64,000 nt of DNA from Thermicanus aegyptius DSM 12793 (GTDB lineage: Bacteria > Bacillota > Bacilli > Thermicanales > Thermicanaceae): NCBI RefSeq assembly GCF_000510645.1, contig NZ_KI783301.1, positions 2,976,698 to 3,040,697 on the forward strand. Reading direction: 5' to 3'. The notes beneath the pieces are model-generated. The model had not been told where the DNA came from. It saw only the letters and a program-made list of their open reading frames with translations, and did no database searches. A program made the position numbers and the translations under genes. Position 1 is the stretch's first letter; every line of letters starts with the position of its first letter. This document shows, piece by piece, positions 24,382 through 33,618 of this stretch.

Positions 24382-24485
24382 TTAAAAAGTTTTTGTTTGA
24401 TCGGTCATTTCCGTAAATTTGCCTGAAGGGACGTTAAACTTCCATTTGAAGCCGTCTTCGGCCTCAAGAATCAGTTCAAGCCCTT
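24382..24485 (-). pseudogene. 3' relic of a third membrane-anchored cassette gene
   Basis: About 104 bases are nearly identical to the end of the 18928-19524 gene, including its stop codon and flanking hairpin. Similarity stops abruptly at about 24485 and is replaced by unrelated AT-rich DNA (24486-24611) with no supported gene. The cassette array once extended further, or recombination left this end. Confidence 0.8.
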
Positions 24486-24611
24486 TTTTACGATCTACTG
24501 CACTTATCCGAGTTATTCTTCTTACTTCAAAAGTTTACTATTTGAACGGGAACAAATTTATCGGACAAATAGTATCCTCAAAATGTATGAGATGAGAAAT
24601 TGTTAAAAGTA

Positions 24612-24640
24612 TTGTCTTTTCTGGAAAATCAGGATATAAT
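24612..24640 (+). promoter_or_regulatory. sigma-A promoter of the EVE-like gene
   Basis: TTGTCT (24612-24617) and a perfect TATAAT (24635-24640) are 17 bases apart, about 43 bases before the TTG start of the gene at 24683. Confidence 0.72.
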
Positions 24641-24682
24641 AACCTAGGATACATTTATATCCAGAGTTAGGAGGGATTCACC

Positions 24683-25714
24683 TTGCAAAAAAATATGTAT
24701 GGAGAGATCCCTGTTGTTGAAATTGACGAAAATCAAAGGTATTGGTTGGTAAGAACGCAATCAGGGGAATACTACCAAGAGTTTTTTCATGAAAATTTTA
24801 TTGGAATTGGCTGGGACGAACTTGATCTCAGACGAATATACAAAACTCCTAATGAGGAACAAATGATTGAACATATTAAGACCCAATATCCTGATGAAAA
24901 ACAACCTGGTAGAATTCTAAACCAGATAAAACGCTTTCTATACGACATGAAAATTGGTGACATCGTATTAATTCCTAGCCATTCATCATTGTGTGTATCC
25001 TTTGGTACTGTAGAAAGTGATCTATACCTCGAAGAAATTACGATAGAAGATGTGTTCGCTGGTAAGTGCCCATTTCAGAAAAGAAGAAAAGTAAAATGGT
25101 CAAAAACTGTTCAACGTGAAGAGCTTGACCCATATTTATACGGTTTGTTGAACTCGCACCATACGATTACCGATGCGACTCCATATTCAACGTTTATCGA
25201 TCGCACCCTTCACTCATTTTATATCAAAGGAAACTCAGCACACTTAATCTTAGGAATTCAAAAACCTGATCATATACCGGCAGTAGAGCTCATTGATGTC
25301 TTAAACAAAACATTAGAAATAATACCGTTCATCAATTCATTAACAGATTCAAATTATAAAAAAGAAGACATCGACATTCGTCTTACGCTCAATTCGCAAG
25401 GAATAATTGAAATCGTTACCTTTACATCTCCAGTGCTTATCCTTGGGATCGGAGTATTATTGCATTATTTGATTGGGGGAAAACTATCCGGAAAAATGAG
25501 TATTACATCCGAGGAAAAAAAAGTGGAATTAGAAAGTTCTTCAGATGGTCTATTAGGGAAATTCTTGAAAATAAAACAACATATTGGCCGCCAAAAATTG
25601 AAAGAAATGGAATTAGCGCATAAAATGGCTTTTGAGAAACTACAAGCAAAATTACCTACTGAGCTAAAAAATCTTCCTGATCCATCGGAATTGAATTCCA
25701 AAAAGGAAGATTAA
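24683..25714 (+). CDS. EVE/PUA-like N-terminal domain plus membrane segment
   Basis: The first roughly 115 residues (RYWLVRTQSGEYYQEF, IGIGWDELDL, MKIGDIVLIPSHSSLCVSFG) resemble the EVE/PUA-like domain at the N-terminus of Mrr-type and other restriction-system proteins, which can bind modified bases. No nuclease motif follows. Instead there is a middle region of unknown fold, one hydrophobic segment (about residues 246-266, PVLILGIGVLLHYLIGG) and a charged helical tail. A sensor domain tied to the membrane is a layout seen in defence effectors, but that function is inference. TTG start with GGAGGG eight bases upstream. The gene is AT-rich compared with the flanking operons, which suggests acquisition. 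Confidence 0.65.
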   Translation: MQKNMYGEIPVVEIDENQRYWLVRTQSGEYYQEFFHENFIGIGWDELDLRRIYKTPNEEQMIEHIKTQYPDEKQPGRILNQIKRFLYDMKIGDIVLIPSHSSLCVSFGTVESDLYLEEITIEDVFAGKCPFQKRRKVKWSKTVQREELDPYLYGLLNSHHTITDATPYSTFIDRTLHSFYIKGNSAHLILGIQKPDHIPAVELIDVLNKTLEIIPFINSLTDSNYKKEDIDIRLTLNSQGIIEIVTFTSPVLILGIGVLLHYLIGGKLSGKMSITSEEKKVELESSSDGLLGKFLKIKQHIGRQKLKEMELAHKMAFEKLQAKLPTELKNLPDPSELNSKKED

Positions 25715-25957
25715 TTATTTATATGGAGAAGTCACTCGAAAAAATTTAAACGTCACATAAGTAGAGGTTAGTACAAATACAGAAAATCCTACCGGCAAGT
25801 ATTCAAGGACGATTAAATTCCTAACCCATGGAATTAAGCCAAGGGTATACTGTTGCAGAGATAGGAAAAAGCCGAAAACCATCATATACGAGCCTGTACA
25901 CGACAGTACGTGCAGAATTTTCTTCAAAAAAGGATCTATCTTTATCTCGTTATCCAT
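25715..25957 (-). CDS. small two-helix membrane protein (unknown)
   Basis: This 80-residue protein has two hydrophobic segments (about residues 16-38 and 46-68) with short charged ends. The ATG at 25957 has GGAGG five bases upstream. Its stop codon directly abuts the stop of the convergent EVE-like gene. I do not recognise the family. Its position suggests it arrived with that gene, but nothing shows that they act together. Confidence 0.6.
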   Translation of the reverse strand: MDNEIKIDPFLKKILHVLSCTGSYMMVFGFFLSLQQYTLGLIPWVRNLIVLEYLPVGFSVFVLTSTYVTFKFFRVTSPYK

Positions 25958-26527
25958 AAATACCTCCACTGAATACGCGATCTAATTGCTATTATATACA
26001 AAAAAATTAAAAATGGAACGTCAACTTTACTTTAATATCTCAAAAAAATTTTAATCCCCACCGAATCCTAACCACGATGGGGATTCCCTCACGTACTTCC
26101 ATATATCCAATTAAGCATTGTTCAGAGGCGCCACAGAAAAACATAGGCGCACTGCCGAGCCAACCGCGCCGAGCGAACCAAACCGTTTCGTTCATTTTTT
26201 GTCTCTTCTTTTTTTCACACGATTTACAGACCACGGAGAGCGTTTCGTTTCCTTCGGAATCCCTGTATAATAGGAAGAGGGAAATTCATTCTTTCGTTAA
26301 TGGATAGTTCGTCAGAGTAAATAATAATGATTGGCTAGGACGCAATGCATCCTTATGTAACATGGAGCTTTCTTTCCGTGGTATGATCGTTTTCACACAA
26401 CAACCGGTTGCAACTGGGCATTGAAAGCAAGAGAGATTGTATTCAGTGGATCGGCATGGAATGCCGGCCATAAACCCTGTTAAAATGAAAACATACGGCG
26501 AACTAAAAATGGAGAAAGGGGAAGAAA
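25958..26527. other. 570-base stretch without a supported gene
   Basis: A long inverted repeat AATCCCCA...TGGGGATT at about 26053-26085, with a T7 run on its minus-strand side, looks like a terminator for a leftward transcript that no longer has a clear gene. The remaining bases hold only short unsupported frames. The last 100 bases include a GGCATGGAATGCC inverted repeat and probably the promoter of the SpoIIM-like gene. Confidence 0.45.
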
Positions 26528-27154
26528 ATGAAAAGATGGCTTTCATTCTGGAGGGAACATGTACGAGCGATGGGCTTGGCTGTCATCCTGTTTATCTTCG
26601 GTGGTGTCATAGGGTTTCTTTTTTGGCAACCGCTGAGCCACGTGATGCAGGACATTTTATCTCAACTGGTGGAAAAAGTGGGGATTGAATCGAACAAAGA
26701 AGTCAACTCCCTAAGCCTTTTCTTTGGGCTTTTTATGAATAACAGCATCGCTGTGGTCATCCTGATCCTAAGCGGCTTTCTCTTTGGAATTTATCCGGCT
26801 TGGGGAATGATCCTGAACGGATTACTTCTCGGGTATCTCCTGGCTGCTACCACCTACAGCGGTGGGAACCCATTCGCCATGTTCATTTTTGGGATCCTCC
26901 CCCATGGAATCTTCGAAATTCCTGCCCTTATCTTGGGGGCTACCTACGGTCTCATTTTTGGAGCCGCCGTCTTTAAATGGATCATTCGTCTTTTCAGTCC
27001 AAGACTACGTGCAGAAGATCCGGTTCAATGGAAAAAAATGTTTCGGCCTCTTCTCCCTACGCTGGGAGTAACATTGCTCCTTCTCCTCATCGCCGCAGCC
27101 ATCGAGAGCACCGTCACGGTTTATTTGGTCAAAACGTTTGTTGCTGGGGTGTGA
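26528..27154 (+). CDS. SpoIIM family (DUF95) membrane protein
   Basis: This 208-residue integral membrane protein has about five hydrophobic segments and the family landmarks FFGLFMNNSIAVVILILSGF and FGILPHGIFEIPALILGA. In spore formers SpoIIM is part of the DMP peptidoglycan machine with SpoIID and SpoIIP needed for engulfment. The gene stands alone here, so it may be the sporulation gene or a vegetative DUF95 paralogue; its sequence does not settle this. ATG has AAAGGGGA upstream. Confidence 0.8.
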   Translation: MKRWLSFWREHVRAMGLAVILFIFGGVIGFLFWQPLSHVMQDILSQLVEKVGIESNKEVNSLSLFFGLFMNNSIAVVILILSGFLFGIYPAWGMILNGLLLGYLLAATTYSGGNPFAMFIFGILPHGIFEIPALILGATYGLIFGAAVFKWIIRLFSPRLRAEDPVQWKKMFRPLLPTLGVTLLLLLIAAAIESTVTVYLVKTFVAGV

Positions 27155-27220
27155 AAAGTTGGAACACTGAAAGTTATTTAAATTAAGAAAGGGGGGATGA
27201 AAAATCCTCCCTTTTTCCGC

Positions 27221-28921
27221 TCACGACATCTTAATCCACATCACTTGATAGGGATCTAATGATATTGAACCTGAATGATACGTCCCATCGATCAAATCAA
27301 ACCCTTTTATTCGATCATTATGAAGGTGAACTTTTTCATCGGAGACATTTACCATGGATAAAATCTCTTCCCTCGATTCTTCATGGGTTCGGAGTACAGA
27401 GAACAAACGATCATCGAAGAATAAGATCTCTTGTTTTGAGTTTGGTGAGAATGGACGCTGTGAACGGCGGATTCGTATCAAATGGCATAGGGATGAAAAA
27501 ATTCGGCTTCTCAGAGTATCCGATTCAAGTTCCCAAAAGAGATGCTGTTTCTCCAACTTCTCCCTGTTTATTCTTCGATAAATCCCCGATTGCTCCACGC
27601 CTTTCCGGTCGCTCCGGGAGCCCAACAAGCTGTGGATGTAGATGCCCGGTACTCCGACCATGGAGAGGAGAATCGCGTGTGCCGCCACAAATCGTTTGAT
27701 CCGCCTATCCTCCGTTTCTTGGGGATGCGTCAGCGCATCCAGGTAGTTAATATTTAACTCGTACGGACTCTGTGTTCCGTCGCCATTACCCTTATAGGAA
27801 ACATATCCCCCATGCTCCAATGTTTTGGTAATCATGAGATTACGCTCATCCTCATCAAGGATTCCCTCGGTAGGCCGCATTCCGATCCCATCATGCGAGG
27901 CGAGAAAATTAAAGAAAGTGGTATTTTCCGTCGTCGCCTCGATGCCGTCCGCCCACGCCATCAATTTGCGGGCATTGCCGGTTAAAAATGAGAAGAGGAC
28001 AAGGGGCGGCAGCGGAAATTGGTACACCATATGAGACTCATCATAACCGTTGCCAAAATACCTTATATTTTCATGATGGGGCACATTTGTTTCCGTCACC
28101 AATATCGTCCCAGGGGCCAGTTGATCCAATATTGCCCGAAACAGTTTCACCACCAGATGGGTTTCTGTTAAATGCATGCAGGAGGTCCCCTTATTTTTCC
28201 ATAGGAATCCGATCGCATCTAAACGGATAAACCGCGCTCCATGAAGGACATATTGAATCAGAACCTTAAGAACTTCCAGGAGGACATTGGGGTTTTTATA
28301 ATTTAAATCGATCTGGTCTTCACTAAAAGTAGTCCAAATATATTTTTTCCCCTGGGAGGTCTCAAAAGGCGTTAATAAGGGCAACGCCCTTGGACGTATC
28401 ACCGCACTGTAATCCTCTTCCGGATCCGCCTCAATAAAATAATCCTTGTATCGTATATCACCCTTCAGATATCCCTGAAACCAGCGGCTTTCCCTAGAAA
28501 TATGATTAATAACCGCATCAAACATTAAATCATAATGATTTGCAAGATGATGGATATCCGCCCATGTTCCAAGTTTCGGATTCACTCTTTCATAATCGAC
28601 CACCGAAAACCCGTCATCCGATGAATAAGGATAAAAGGGGAGAATGTGGATGCCGGTAAAATGATCTTTAACGTACCTGCCCAAGAACTCTTGAAGGGTT
28701 TTCAGGGAAGGCTTTCCTTCCTCTCGAATGGTATCTCCGTACGTAATCAGGATTACATCGTTTTCACTGACCCACGGCCGATGGTGCCGAATTTTTCCGC
28801 GATAGTTCCCCATGAGGCGGTTTATCTCTTCAAGAACTTTCTCCCCCTGATCTTTGTAAAGAGAATGCATGATTTCTCGTACCTTATCATTCGTCTGTTC
28901 TTCTATTTTTGCTTTCGACAT
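27221..28921 (-). CDS. GH13_18 sugar phosphorylase, probable glucosylglycerate phosphorylase
   Basis: This is a retaining GH13 subfamily 18 phosphorylase (sucrose phosphorylase relatives), 566 residues. The nucleophile aspartate lies in ARFIRLDAIGFLWK (about residues 230-243), the acid/base glutamate in LVTETNVPHHEN, and the transition-state aspartate in FLASHDGIGMRP. The family includes E. coli YcjM, a glucosylglycerate phosphorylase giving alpha-glucose 1-phosphate and glycerate. A glycerate kinase gene overlaps its start by 35 bases, which favours that substrate over sucrose. It is the last gene of the operon. Start ATG has GGAGGAAG. Confidence 0.85.
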   Translation of the reverse strand: MSKAKIEEQTNDKVREIMHSLYKDQGEKVLEEINRLMGNYRGKIRHHRPWVSENDVILITYGDTIREEGKPSLKTLQEFLGRYVKDHFTGIHILPFYPYSSDDGFSVVDYERVNPKLGTWADIHHLANHYDLMFDAVINHISRESRWFQGYLKGDIRYKDYFIEADPEEDYSAVIRPRALPLLTPFETSQGKKYIWTTFSEDQIDLNYKNPNVLLEVLKVLIQYVLHGARFIRLDAIGFLWKNKGTSCMHLTETHLVVKLFRAILDQLAPGTILVTETNVPHHENIRYFGNGYDESHMVYQFPLPPLVLFSFLTGNARKLMAWADGIEATTENTTFFNFLASHDGIGMRPTEGILDEDERNLMITKTLEHGGYVSYKGNGDGTQSPYELNINYLDALTHPQETEDRRIKRFVAAHAILLSMVGVPGIYIHSLLGSRSDRKGVEQSGIYRRINREKLEKQHLFWELESDTLRSRIFSSLCHLIRIRRSQRPFSPNSKQEILFFDDRLFSVLRTHEESREEILSMVNVSDEKVHLHNDRIKGFDLIDGTYHSGSISLDPYQVMWIKMS

Positions 28922-30065
28922 GCTCTTCCTCCACTCCAGATGCTCTCTTTATGATTCGCAGAACGTTTTCAGCGGTTTTTTCCAAGTTTTTAGCCCCGTT
29001 TTGAAGCGCTTCATCCAAATCTGACGGGGAGATGGTAATGCCATGTACGGAGGTGAGTCCCTGTTCGTAAAGGGATTCATAACCGGGGCAAATGCTCCCG
29101 GCAAAGGCGATGACGGGAACGTTTTTCTTTTTTGCCCTCCTTACGATTCCCGCAATCACCTTGCCATAGGGAGTCTGATGGTCAATCCTTCCTTCCCCCG
29201 TGAGTACCCAATCCGCCCCCTCCAGTTTCTCCTCAAAGGAAAGAATGTCCAAAACAAGGTCAATCCCTGATCCCAACTTTCCTCCGCAAAGCAAAAGAGC
29301 TGCCCCTAATCCGCCCGCCGCTCCTCCCCCTGGCACGCTGTGAATTGGAATCCCTGTGTCTCGTTCCACGATATGAGCGTAATGCCTCATGTTTTTCTCC
29401 ATCATTTCTAACATTTCAGGCGTCGCCCCTTTTTGCGGGCCAAATACCAGGGTGGCGCCGAGGGGGCCGATGAGCGGATTGGACACGTCACAGGCGACGT
29501 AGATTTCCGTCTCCTTTAACCGCCGGTCCAGCCCGTCTAGATGAATGCGGACGATCCTCCCTAATTCTCTCCCCCCGAAACCGACCTGCTTCCCCTGCTC
29601 ATCCAAGATCCCGGCGCCTAACGCTTGCAGCATTCCTACTCCCCCATCATTAGTGGCGCTGCCTCCGATGGAGATGATCAGCTTTCGTACCCCAAGACCC
29701 AGGACGGTCCGAATCAATTCCCCGACGCCGTAAGTGGTCGCCTTGGAAGGATCCCTTTCCTGGGGGGAAATGAGGTGAAGTCCGTTTGCCTCCGCCGCTT
29801 CTACGACGGCCGTCTCCCTGTCCCCCAAAATTCCATACCGGGCGATCACCCTATTCCCCAGGGGGCCCGTCACCTCCTTCTCTCCGATCTCGCCTTCGGT
29901 GGCGTATACGAGAGCTTCCAATGTCCCCTCTCCCCCATCTCCCACCGGAAGAGGGAGGATCTCAGCATCGGGAAAAACGCGAAGAACCGCTCGCTCTAAT
30001 GCTTTTGCCGCCTCATTTGCCGACAAACTCCCCTTAAATTTATCCGGAGCCAATAGGAACTTCAT
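28887..30065 (-). CDS. glycerate kinase (GlxK/GarK family)
   Basis: This kinase phosphorylates D-glycerate, usually to 2-phosphoglycerate. Family marks are LLAPDKFKGSLSANEAA at the N-terminus, LPVGDGGEGTLEAL, SIGGSATNDGGVGMLQALG and VLTGEGRIDHQTPYGK. About 392 residues is normal, with a slightly extended charged C-terminus that overlaps the phosphorylase gene. The start at 30065 has AGGGGGT upstream. It lies between the GH65 and GH13_18 phosphorylase genes. The E. coli ycj locus lacks such a gene, so this insertion completes use of glycerate released from glucosylglycerate (inference). Confidence 0.92.
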   Translation of the reverse strand: MKFLLAPDKFKGSLSANEAAKALERAVLRVFPDAEILPLPVGDGGEGTLEALVYATEGEIGEKEVTGPLGNRVIARYGILGDRETAVVEAAEANGLHLISPQERDPSKATTYGVGELIRTVLGLGVRKLIISIGGSATNDGGVGMLQALGAGILDEQGKQVGFGGRELGRIVRIHLDGLDRRLKETEIYVACDVSNPLIGPLGATLVFGPQKGATPEMLEMMEKNMRHYAHIVERDTGIPIHSVPGGGAAGGLGAALLLCGGKLGSGIDLVLDILSFEEKLEGADWVLTGEGRIDHQTPYGKVIAGIVRRAKKKNVPVIAFAGSICPGYESLYEQGLTSVHGITISPSDLDEALQNGAKNLEKTAENVLRIIKRASGVEEEHVESKNRRTDE

Positions 30066-30085
30066 CTTTCGCACCCCCTATTTTG

Positions 30086-32440
30086 TTATTCATCAATTCC
30101 ATTTTTACCCATAGGTCCTTCAGGCGAATCAATAACCATCTCCCGATCCAGCATGTAGGACTTCCCCCAAATGACCACATTTACAGGAGGGGTAAACCCT
30201 TTTATTCGGCGAAGAGAGATGCGATGTGGGGTGATCTCAATCCGGAGGGTGTTCCCTTTCCAATGAAGAGGGAACGCTATGCGCCTCCACTCCTTGGGGA
30301 GAACGGGATAGATATGGAGAATTCCTCCCCGGCTCCGAATGCCTGCGAACCCTTGAATCGCGGCCCTCCAAATTCCCCCCAATGATGCGGCGTGAATTCC
30401 GGCGTCGGAAGAGCTGGGATTTGGGCTCAAATCAATGCGGCAGGCCTTTTTGAAGAATTGGTACGCCAAGTCCCGTTCACCCGCATCGCATGCGACAATA
30501 CTGTGAACGGCCATGCTTAAGGAGGAATCATGAATTGTCCTAGGCTCATAATAATGAAGATTCGCCTGCTTCACGGATGGGGGGAACTCTTCGCTCAGCA
30601 GATCCATCAACATCACCACATCGGCCTGCTTGGAGACCTGCATCCGGTTCACTTCTTCACGGCTGTAATCGAGAAGAATCGCCTGAACCCTGTCGGAATT
30701 CCGGTAAGCGTGCAGAGGAATTTCCGGCTTCGTAAGATAGGTGTCATCCTGGGGGATCACTCCATCTTCCCGGGGCTTGGGAAGATAGAGGGCGGAAAGA
30801 ACCTTTTTCCAGAGGATCGGACGATCCTCCAGACAAAGGGATGTCTGCAACCTGGCAAATGCCTCTTTTTTCCCCTTGCACTCCTCATAAGCCGCCAGCG
30901 CGGACGCGAGGTTTCGCGCAACCATGTAATTCGTATAAGCGTTATTATCCACATGCTCCTTATACTCGTCGGGACCAATCACATTCCGGATCGCATAGGC
31001 ATTTCTCTCTTCATCCCACTCGACGCGGCTCGTCCAAAAGGTGGCTGTTTCAAATAGCATTTCGTACCCGTACTTTTCCATGAAGTCTGTGTCACCCGTC
31101 GCCTGGTAATACTGCCAGATGGAATAGGCTATATCGCAGGTGATATGCTGTTCGATATCCCCGGACCAGATCCTCGTCGCTTCTCCGGTTAAAATATTTA
31201 CAGCTCCCCATTTCGGGGTTTCTTCCTCTCCGGTAAAGGCCGATTCCCAGGGATACATCGCCCCTCCATATCCGTTTTCTTTCGCCTTTTTCCTGGCGCC
31301 GCCCAGGGTGTGATAGCGATATTTCAATAATCCCCGAGCTATTTTAGGCTTCATGAAAAGAAAGTAGGGGAGGATGAAGATCTCGGAATCCCAGAATGAA
31401 TGCCCTTTATACCCCTCACCGGTCAATCCCTTGGCCCCAATTCCAAAGCGGGGATCATGGGCAGGTGTCATGATCAAGAGATGATATTGGGCGAACCGCA
31501 GGGCGGCCTGATCGAAAGAATCTTCACTATCCAGCTCGACCGTCACATCATTCCAATAACTTTCCCATTCCTCAGCACTTTCCTGAAGCAAGGAGAAATA
31601 CCCGATCCCCGACACGCTACGAAACCGGCACAGGGCATCCTCCGCCTGTTTCTCCAGCCGATAACCAGGATGATCATATTCTCTATCCCGGCTGGTATGA
31701 ATCGTTGCCACTTTCTCCATTGCGATGGTGGTGCCCATGGGGATGGAGACGGTATAAGAGAGATCGATCCGACGCCGCTCAAAAAACATCTTCGGTTCTA
31801 CCTGGACCTTTATCCCGTCTCTCCACCAGGAATGGGAAACATGATAAATAAAATGGATCTTCGATTGGGTCGTGGTCTGAATGAAACGGAGAATTTCCTT
31901 CCCGAAAATTCGTTTCTCCCCTTCCCGAAAATGCTGCGTTCCCGAATTGGTCATCCGACCGTTGACTCCTGAAGTAAGCGTAAGCGTGGAAGTAGTTGAG
32001 AGGGGGGTGATTTCTACCCTCATCGCCAACAGGTGTAAGCGTTTGAGGGAAACGAATCTGCGAAAAAAAAGGCGATATTGTTTCCCTTTTTGGCTTTCCC
32101 AGATGATTTCCCGGATTAACTCCCCAATTCTCATGTCGAGGTGTCGACGATAAAAATGGATCTTACCACGCTCCAGGGTGAAACGCTCTCCGTCCAACAG
32201 AATCTCCATTCCAATCACATCGGCTCCGTTCGGCAATTCGGTCGCTTCCGATCCGTCAAAGGCATTAAACGTTCCCGCCACAAAGAAATTGCGAACCTGT
32301 TTCAAATACTCCTCTTCATGGGAGGCTCGGACCCCCATATAACCATTACCCTGTGCAAAAAGCGATTCCCCTTTCCCAAGGAAATCGGGGTGAAAGGCTG
32401 TTTCTGCGATGATCCAACCGTTCTCTTCAACCTTTATCAT
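30086..32440 (-). CDS. GH65 family glucoside phosphorylase (YcjT-like)
   Basis: This 784-residue GH65 inverting phosphorylase has the standard layout: N-terminal beta-sandwich, linker, (alpha/alpha)6 barrel and small C-terminal beta domain. The catalytic glutamate is in VIGPDEYKEHVDNNAYTNYM (about residues 480-500). The family releases beta-glucose 1-phosphate from kojibiose, maltose, trehalose, nigerose or glucosylglycerol. E. coli YcjT at the equivalent locus is a kojibiose phosphorylase; the substrate here could be 2-O-glucosyl-type but is unproven. No beta-phosphoglucomutase is in the operon, so the product must be handled elsewhere. Confidence 0.9.
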   Translation of the reverse strand: MIKVEENGWIIAETAFHPDFLGKGESLFAQGNGYMGVRASHEEEYLKQVRNFFVAGTFNAFDGSEATELPNGADVIGMEILLDGERFTLERGKIHFYRRHLDMRIGELIREIIWESQKGKQYRLFFRRFVSLKRLHLLAMRVEITPLSTTSTLTLTSGVNGRMTNSGTQHFREGEKRIFGKEILRFIQTTTQSKIHFIYHVSHSWWRDGIKVQVEPKMFFERRRIDLSYTVSIPMGTTIAMEKVATIHTSRDREYDHPGYRLEKQAEDALCRFRSVSGIGYFSLLQESAEEWESYWNDVTVELDSEDSFDQAALRFAQYHLLIMTPAHDPRFGIGAKGLTGEGYKGHSFWDSEIFILPYFLFMKPKIARGLLKYRYHTLGGARKKAKENGYGGAMYPWESAFTGEEETPKWGAVNILTGEATRIWSGDIEQHITCDIAYSIWQYYQATGDTDFMEKYGYEMLFETATFWTSRVEWDEERNAYAIRNVIGPDEYKEHVDNNAYTNYMVARNLASALAAYEECKGKKEAFARLQTSLCLEDRPILWKKVLSALYLPKPREDGVIPQDDTYLTKPEIPLHAYRNSDRVQAILLDYSREEVNRMQVSKQADVVMLMDLLSEEFPPSVKQANLHYYEPRTIHDSSLSMAVHSIVACDAGERDLAYQFFKKACRIDLSPNPSSSDAGIHAASLGGIWRAAIQGFAGIRSRGGILHIYPVLPKEWRRIAFPLHWKGNTLRIEITPHRISLRRIKGFTPPVNVVIWGKSYMLDREMVIDSPEGPMGKNGIDE

Positions 32441-32493
32441 GCCGTTCTCCCCTTCGTTCGCCGATTACTCACCGATATTCTCCCTTTTTCTTT

Positions 32494-33543
32494 TTAAAAT
32501 CTGACGGCCATCCCCGATTGCGCCGAATCATATAACCCGTTTATGATCCTCTGGACGAGGAGCCCTTGTTCCGGAGTGACCAAAGGGGTCCTCCCATACA
32601 AGCAACAATCGATGAAATGATGAATACTTCGTTCATATTTGTTCACATCCGGAAGAAACGGAAGCTCCGTATCCATGAGGTAACCGCCTTTCTCCAAATG
32701 AAGCGATAAGGGAAAAAGTTCCGCTCCACCCCGATCCCCATAGAGAAAGACATTCATCACCGATTTTTCTTTCATATTCAGGGCAAAAGAGGTTTCCAAC
32801 ACCAAAGAGGCGGAATTTTTAAATCGTATCATTCCCATGGCCGCATCCTCAACCGTAAACTTCTCGGGATCCCAGGAACCCATTAACCCTACCCCCGGGC
32901 GATTCCCAATCCGGGTATGGGTTACTCCCATGAGAAGTTCCGGTTCCGGATCGCCCATAAGATAGAGGGCCGTATCCAGCATATGGATGCCGATATCGAT
33001 AAGCGGTCCTCCCCCCTGAATCTCCTTATTCGTGAAGACGCCCCATCCCGGAATTCCTCTTCTCCGTAATGCGAGAACCCGCGCCGCGTAGATTTCGCCC
33101 AATTCTCCCGCATCGATGATTCGTTTCAACGCTTCCACTTCGGCGCTGAAGCGGTAATGGAAATTAAATGTTAAAATCTTGTTCCTCTCTTTCGCCGTGT
33201 CCGCCATCATCTTCGCATCCTCTTCAGTGAGAGCCGGGGGTTTCTCGCATAGAACATGCGCCCCCGCCTGCAAGGCGGCAATCGTCGCTTCCGCATGGAA
33301 CTTATTCGGTGTGCAAACACTTACCACGTCCAACTCACATTGGCGAAGCATCTCCCGATAATCTGCGAACACGTGGGGAATGGAATATTTGGAAGCCACA
33401 GAATCGGCTTTTTCTTTGATCAAGTCGGATAGGGCTACGATCTCAACTTCATTCGGCCGGGACAGGTAACCGGGTATATGGGCCACCTGGGCAATCTGAC
33501 CTGCCCCGATGATGCCGACCCTTAATTTCCGCAAATCTTTCAT
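32494..33543 (-). CDS. Gfo/Idh/MocA family dehydrogenase (YcjS-like)
   Basis: This NAD(P)-dependent sugar dehydrogenase (349 residues) has the Rossmann motif VGIIGAGQIAQVAHIPGYL, the catalytic lysine in VLCEKPPA and the second-domain signature GGGPLIDIGIHMLDTALYLMG. By position it equals E. coli YcjS, which interconverts the 3-keto and hydroxyl forms of glucosides. The apparent ATG directly abuts an AAGGAG site, so a TTG four codons in (33534) may be the real start. It is part of the minus-strand operon running from the binding protein to the phosphorylases. Confidence 0.88.
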   Translation of the reverse strand: MKDLRKLRVGIIGAGQIAQVAHIPGYLSRPNEVEIVALSDLIKEKADSVASKYSIPHVFADYREMLRQCELDVVSVCTPNKFHAEATIAALQAGAHVLCEKPPALTEEDAKMMADTAKERNKILTFNFHYRFSAEVEALKRIIDAGELGEIYAARVLALRRRGIPGWGVFTNKEIQGGGPLIDIGIHMLDTALYLMGDPEPELLMGVTHTRIGNRPGVGLMGSWDPEKFTVEDAAMGMIRFKNSASLVLETSFALNMKEKSVMNVFLYGDRGGAELFPLSLHLEKGGYLMDTELPFLPDVNKYERSIHHFIDCCLYGRTPLVTPEQGLLVQRIINGLYDSAQSGMAVRF

Positions 33544-33618
33544 CTCCTTCTCTCACAGGATAGAAAAAGAGGATTGTACACGAATACAATCCGTTTTCGG
33601 TAAGAATAAAAAACATCT

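Larger units (their letters stand above)
18866..24485. repeat. tandem array of cassettes: two units plus a third relic
   Basis: Two long units repeat in the same orientation. Unit 1 spans about 18866-21480 and unit 2 about 21786-24206; a tail of a third lies at about 24316-24485. Near-identical DNA covers the hairpin, the 3' part of the membrane-anchored gene, the region-4 sigma gene and a spacer (about 21671-21810 versus about 24210-24345). The middle secreted-protein genes (19527-20636 and 22466-23470) are unrelated to each other. The border between matching and non-matching DNA is abrupt. This is the signature of duplication with payload exchange, followed by decay of the third copy. Confidence 0.85.

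Noticed and set aside
26040-26234. Minus-strand frame of 64 codons in the gene-free stretch before spoIIM-like
   Set aside because: No ribosome binding site, odd composition, and it runs through a terminator-like inverted repeat.
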